Positions 62,687 through 64,000 of a stretch of 64,000 nt of DNA are shown here, one piece after another; the first letter of the stretch is position 1, and the number at the start of each line of letters is the position of its first letter. The DNA is from CAZNPL01 sp964574815 (GTDB lineage: Bacteria > Planctomycetota > Phycisphaerae > UBA1845): NCBI GenBank assembly GCA_964574815.1, contig CAZNPL010000033.1, forward strand, positions 11,845 to 75,844. The letters are read 5' to 3'. The translations under genes and the position numbers were made by a program. The notes beneath the pieces are model-generated. The model searched no databases. It was given only the letters and a program-made list of their open reading frames with translations, and was not told the origin of the DNA.

Positions 62687-64000
62687 CTCTGGCATCTCCT
62701 TCGCGTTCGTCGGCAGTATTGATCCGGCCCGATAAACGCCGACCCGGCGGCTCTCGGGTGAGGCGGCGAGCAGGCCGCCGGCTCGTCGCAGGTGGAAGGC
62801 GACGGTGGGGTTCGCACGTACACGCGCCGGGTTGAAATTTTTTTGACATTCGATGGGGGGCTGGGGCGGTTGGTGGGTTCGTTTGGAAAGAAAGAGGCAC
62901 GAACGCACGAAGGCACGGAGGCACGTAGGCACGAAGGGGGTGGCCAGGAATGTGGCGATTCGGGCTGGTGGGGGCGTTTGGCTTTCGGCTTGGCGGTGGG
63001 TTCGTTTGGAATGAAGCGAGGGACGGAGGGGAAAGGGCAGGGACGAGGGGACGAAGGGACGGAGGGACACAGGGACGAAGGCATGCCGGCGGTGGTGAGG
63101 TTGTGGCCGGGACGTGTGTTGGCTTCGTTTCGTTCTTTGGTTTTCCGGCTGGCTGGCTGGGAGGTTGGCTTCGGGGCGCGGGCGCCGTCCGGGCTGACAT
63201 CTGATGACTGAGGACTGGCAACTGTGATCTTGGGCGGCGTTTGGCTTCGTTTGGCGCTCTTGGGCGGTGCGCCCGGGCTCGCAACGATCCAGGTTGGCGG
63301 CTGAGTCCGTATAGTGGAATTGACAGAGTTCGTCGCTTTTGGCTTCGTTTTGCGCCCAGGATCGCCTTCCATGGAACGCGGCACGGCCCAGGGCGACGCC
63401 GGGATGCACACGCTGGTGGCAGATAATCGTTCCGCGTTGGCTTCGTCTCGTATTTTGCGCGGGCGCGGTACGGCTGGGGCAGACGGTTCGCACGGCAGGC
63501 GGCATGACACGCGGGTGCGTGACAGCTGAATACCGAGAACTGACGACTCTTCCCGAGCTTGGCTTCGTTTGGCGCCGGCGTCTGCCGGCAGGGCACCTCT
63601 GAGAACTGAAAACTGAGAACTGACAACGCGCGTAGCTTTGGCTTCGTTTCGCACGGGCGCTCGCGGCCGAGCCGGTGCTCGGGGACCGGTCGCTGGCGCT
63701 CCCGGCTCCGATACGGGTTGGCCATGGTCTTCTCATTTGCGTATGCCTCTACCTCCTGCGGCGCGCAGTCCGGGTGCGCTTCTCTTTTCCACCCTATAGA
63801 AGACGGGGGCTGTTCCACATTTTTTTCGAAAAAGTGGAACAGGCGATATCAGCATCGCCTTGGGGTTTCGGGGCGCCGGGGTAGCAAGAAGTGTTCAGTT
63901 ATCAGTTTTCAGTTGTCAGAAGAGAGTCATCAGCCGTCAGCCATCAGCCGTCAGCTTTGGGCTTTCCGGCCCGGTCTCGTTGTATAGCGTTCATCTGCCT
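62687..64000. repeat. Non-coding tract of dispersed and tandem short repeats
   Basis: No gene is supported. Tandem octamers of AGGCACGN lie at 62896-62938 and of GGGACGAA type at 63018-63080. The motif TTGGCTTCGTTT (some variants) recurs at about 63119, 63239, 63339, 63437, 63559 and 63638, and GGTGGGTTCGTTTGGAA at about 62863 and 62997. AACTGA-type runs (GAGAACTGAAAACTGAGAAC) lie at 63601-63625 and CAGTTATCAGTTTTCAGTTG with CATCAGCCGTCAG units at 63895-63955. A hairpin TGTTCCAC/GTGGAACA with a T/A-rich loop lies at 63811-63841. Confidence 0.7.

Noticed and set aside
62860..63660. CRISPR array
   Set aside because: Repeats are only about 12 bases, imperfect, and separated by irregular 80-120 base segments; no cas gene is present.
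61607..63736. A single 709-residue protein on the minus strand
   Set aside because: Only the part from 62686 down is a methyltransferase with a ribosome site. The upstream part runs through short repeats and gives low-complexity peptide.

Overview
The window reads like a chromosome segment of a Planctomycetota bacterium, probably of the Phycisphaerae type; this is an inference from gene style, not a tree. The clues are high GC, three PEP-CTERM secreted proteins, a prepilin-like protein of the H-X9-DG type, a dockerin-like secreted protein, and several small membrane proteins with a C-x2-C-[GD]-[YH]-[DN]-L zinc ribbon. Gaps between genes are full of palindromic repeats.

Layout. 1-3255: the end of a 2-oxoacid:ferredoxin oxidoreductase operon. 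3488-5926: fliM and aroA. 6341-9737: a PEP-CTERM protein, a lipoprotein hydrolase and a TPR protein. 10055-12794: a sigma-54 response regulator with its histidine kinase. 13278-17264: gpmI, a tail-anchored protein and two DUF2442 proteins. 17298-21859: a histidine-degradation operon (hutH, hutU) interleaved with an MNT nucleotidyltransferase and a HEPN protein. 21940-24424: zinc-ribbon membrane proteins around a zeta-toxin module. 24504-28345: a DUF1028 protein, a double-FHA protein and gamma-glutamyltransferase.

28778-38501 is the most distinctive region: four multiheme cytochromes with 48 predicted c-type hemes. Two are very large fusions of 19 and 11 hemes with a cytochrome-b-like membrane part. 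One is a decaheme NapC/NirT-type quinol dehydrogenase. The fourth, on the opposite strand, is an octaheme tetrathionate-reductase-like (OTR) lipoprotein whose frame is crossed by a single UGA. That UGA falls where the family has its active-site cysteine, and a perfect six-pair hairpin with an AGGGU loop starts 14 bases after it. I read it as a selenocysteine codon with a bacterial SECIS element. A second in-frame UGA with a similar hairpin (GGUC loop) sits just after the signal peptide of the secreted protein at 52514-53314. Together the two suggest a genome that decodes UGA as selenocysteine.

38624-42484: two crotonases, pyrE and purB. 42901-46044: a cyclophilin lipoprotein, a SufR-like regulator and prfB with its programmed frameshift. 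46148-52329: a decayed AAA ATPase, trmO, paired zinc-ribbon proteins, a TIGR02206 membrane protein, a pseudouridine synthase/methyltransferase fusion and a class V aminotransferase. 52514-55457: a possible metal-related secreted-protein locus. 55638-62686: a YihY-family protein, an orphan small RNA with clear promoter and terminator, an alkaline-phosphatase-like lipoprotein, a DUF4114 PEP-CTERM protein and two methyltransferases. 62687-64000 is non-coding and built of short dispersed and tandem repeats.
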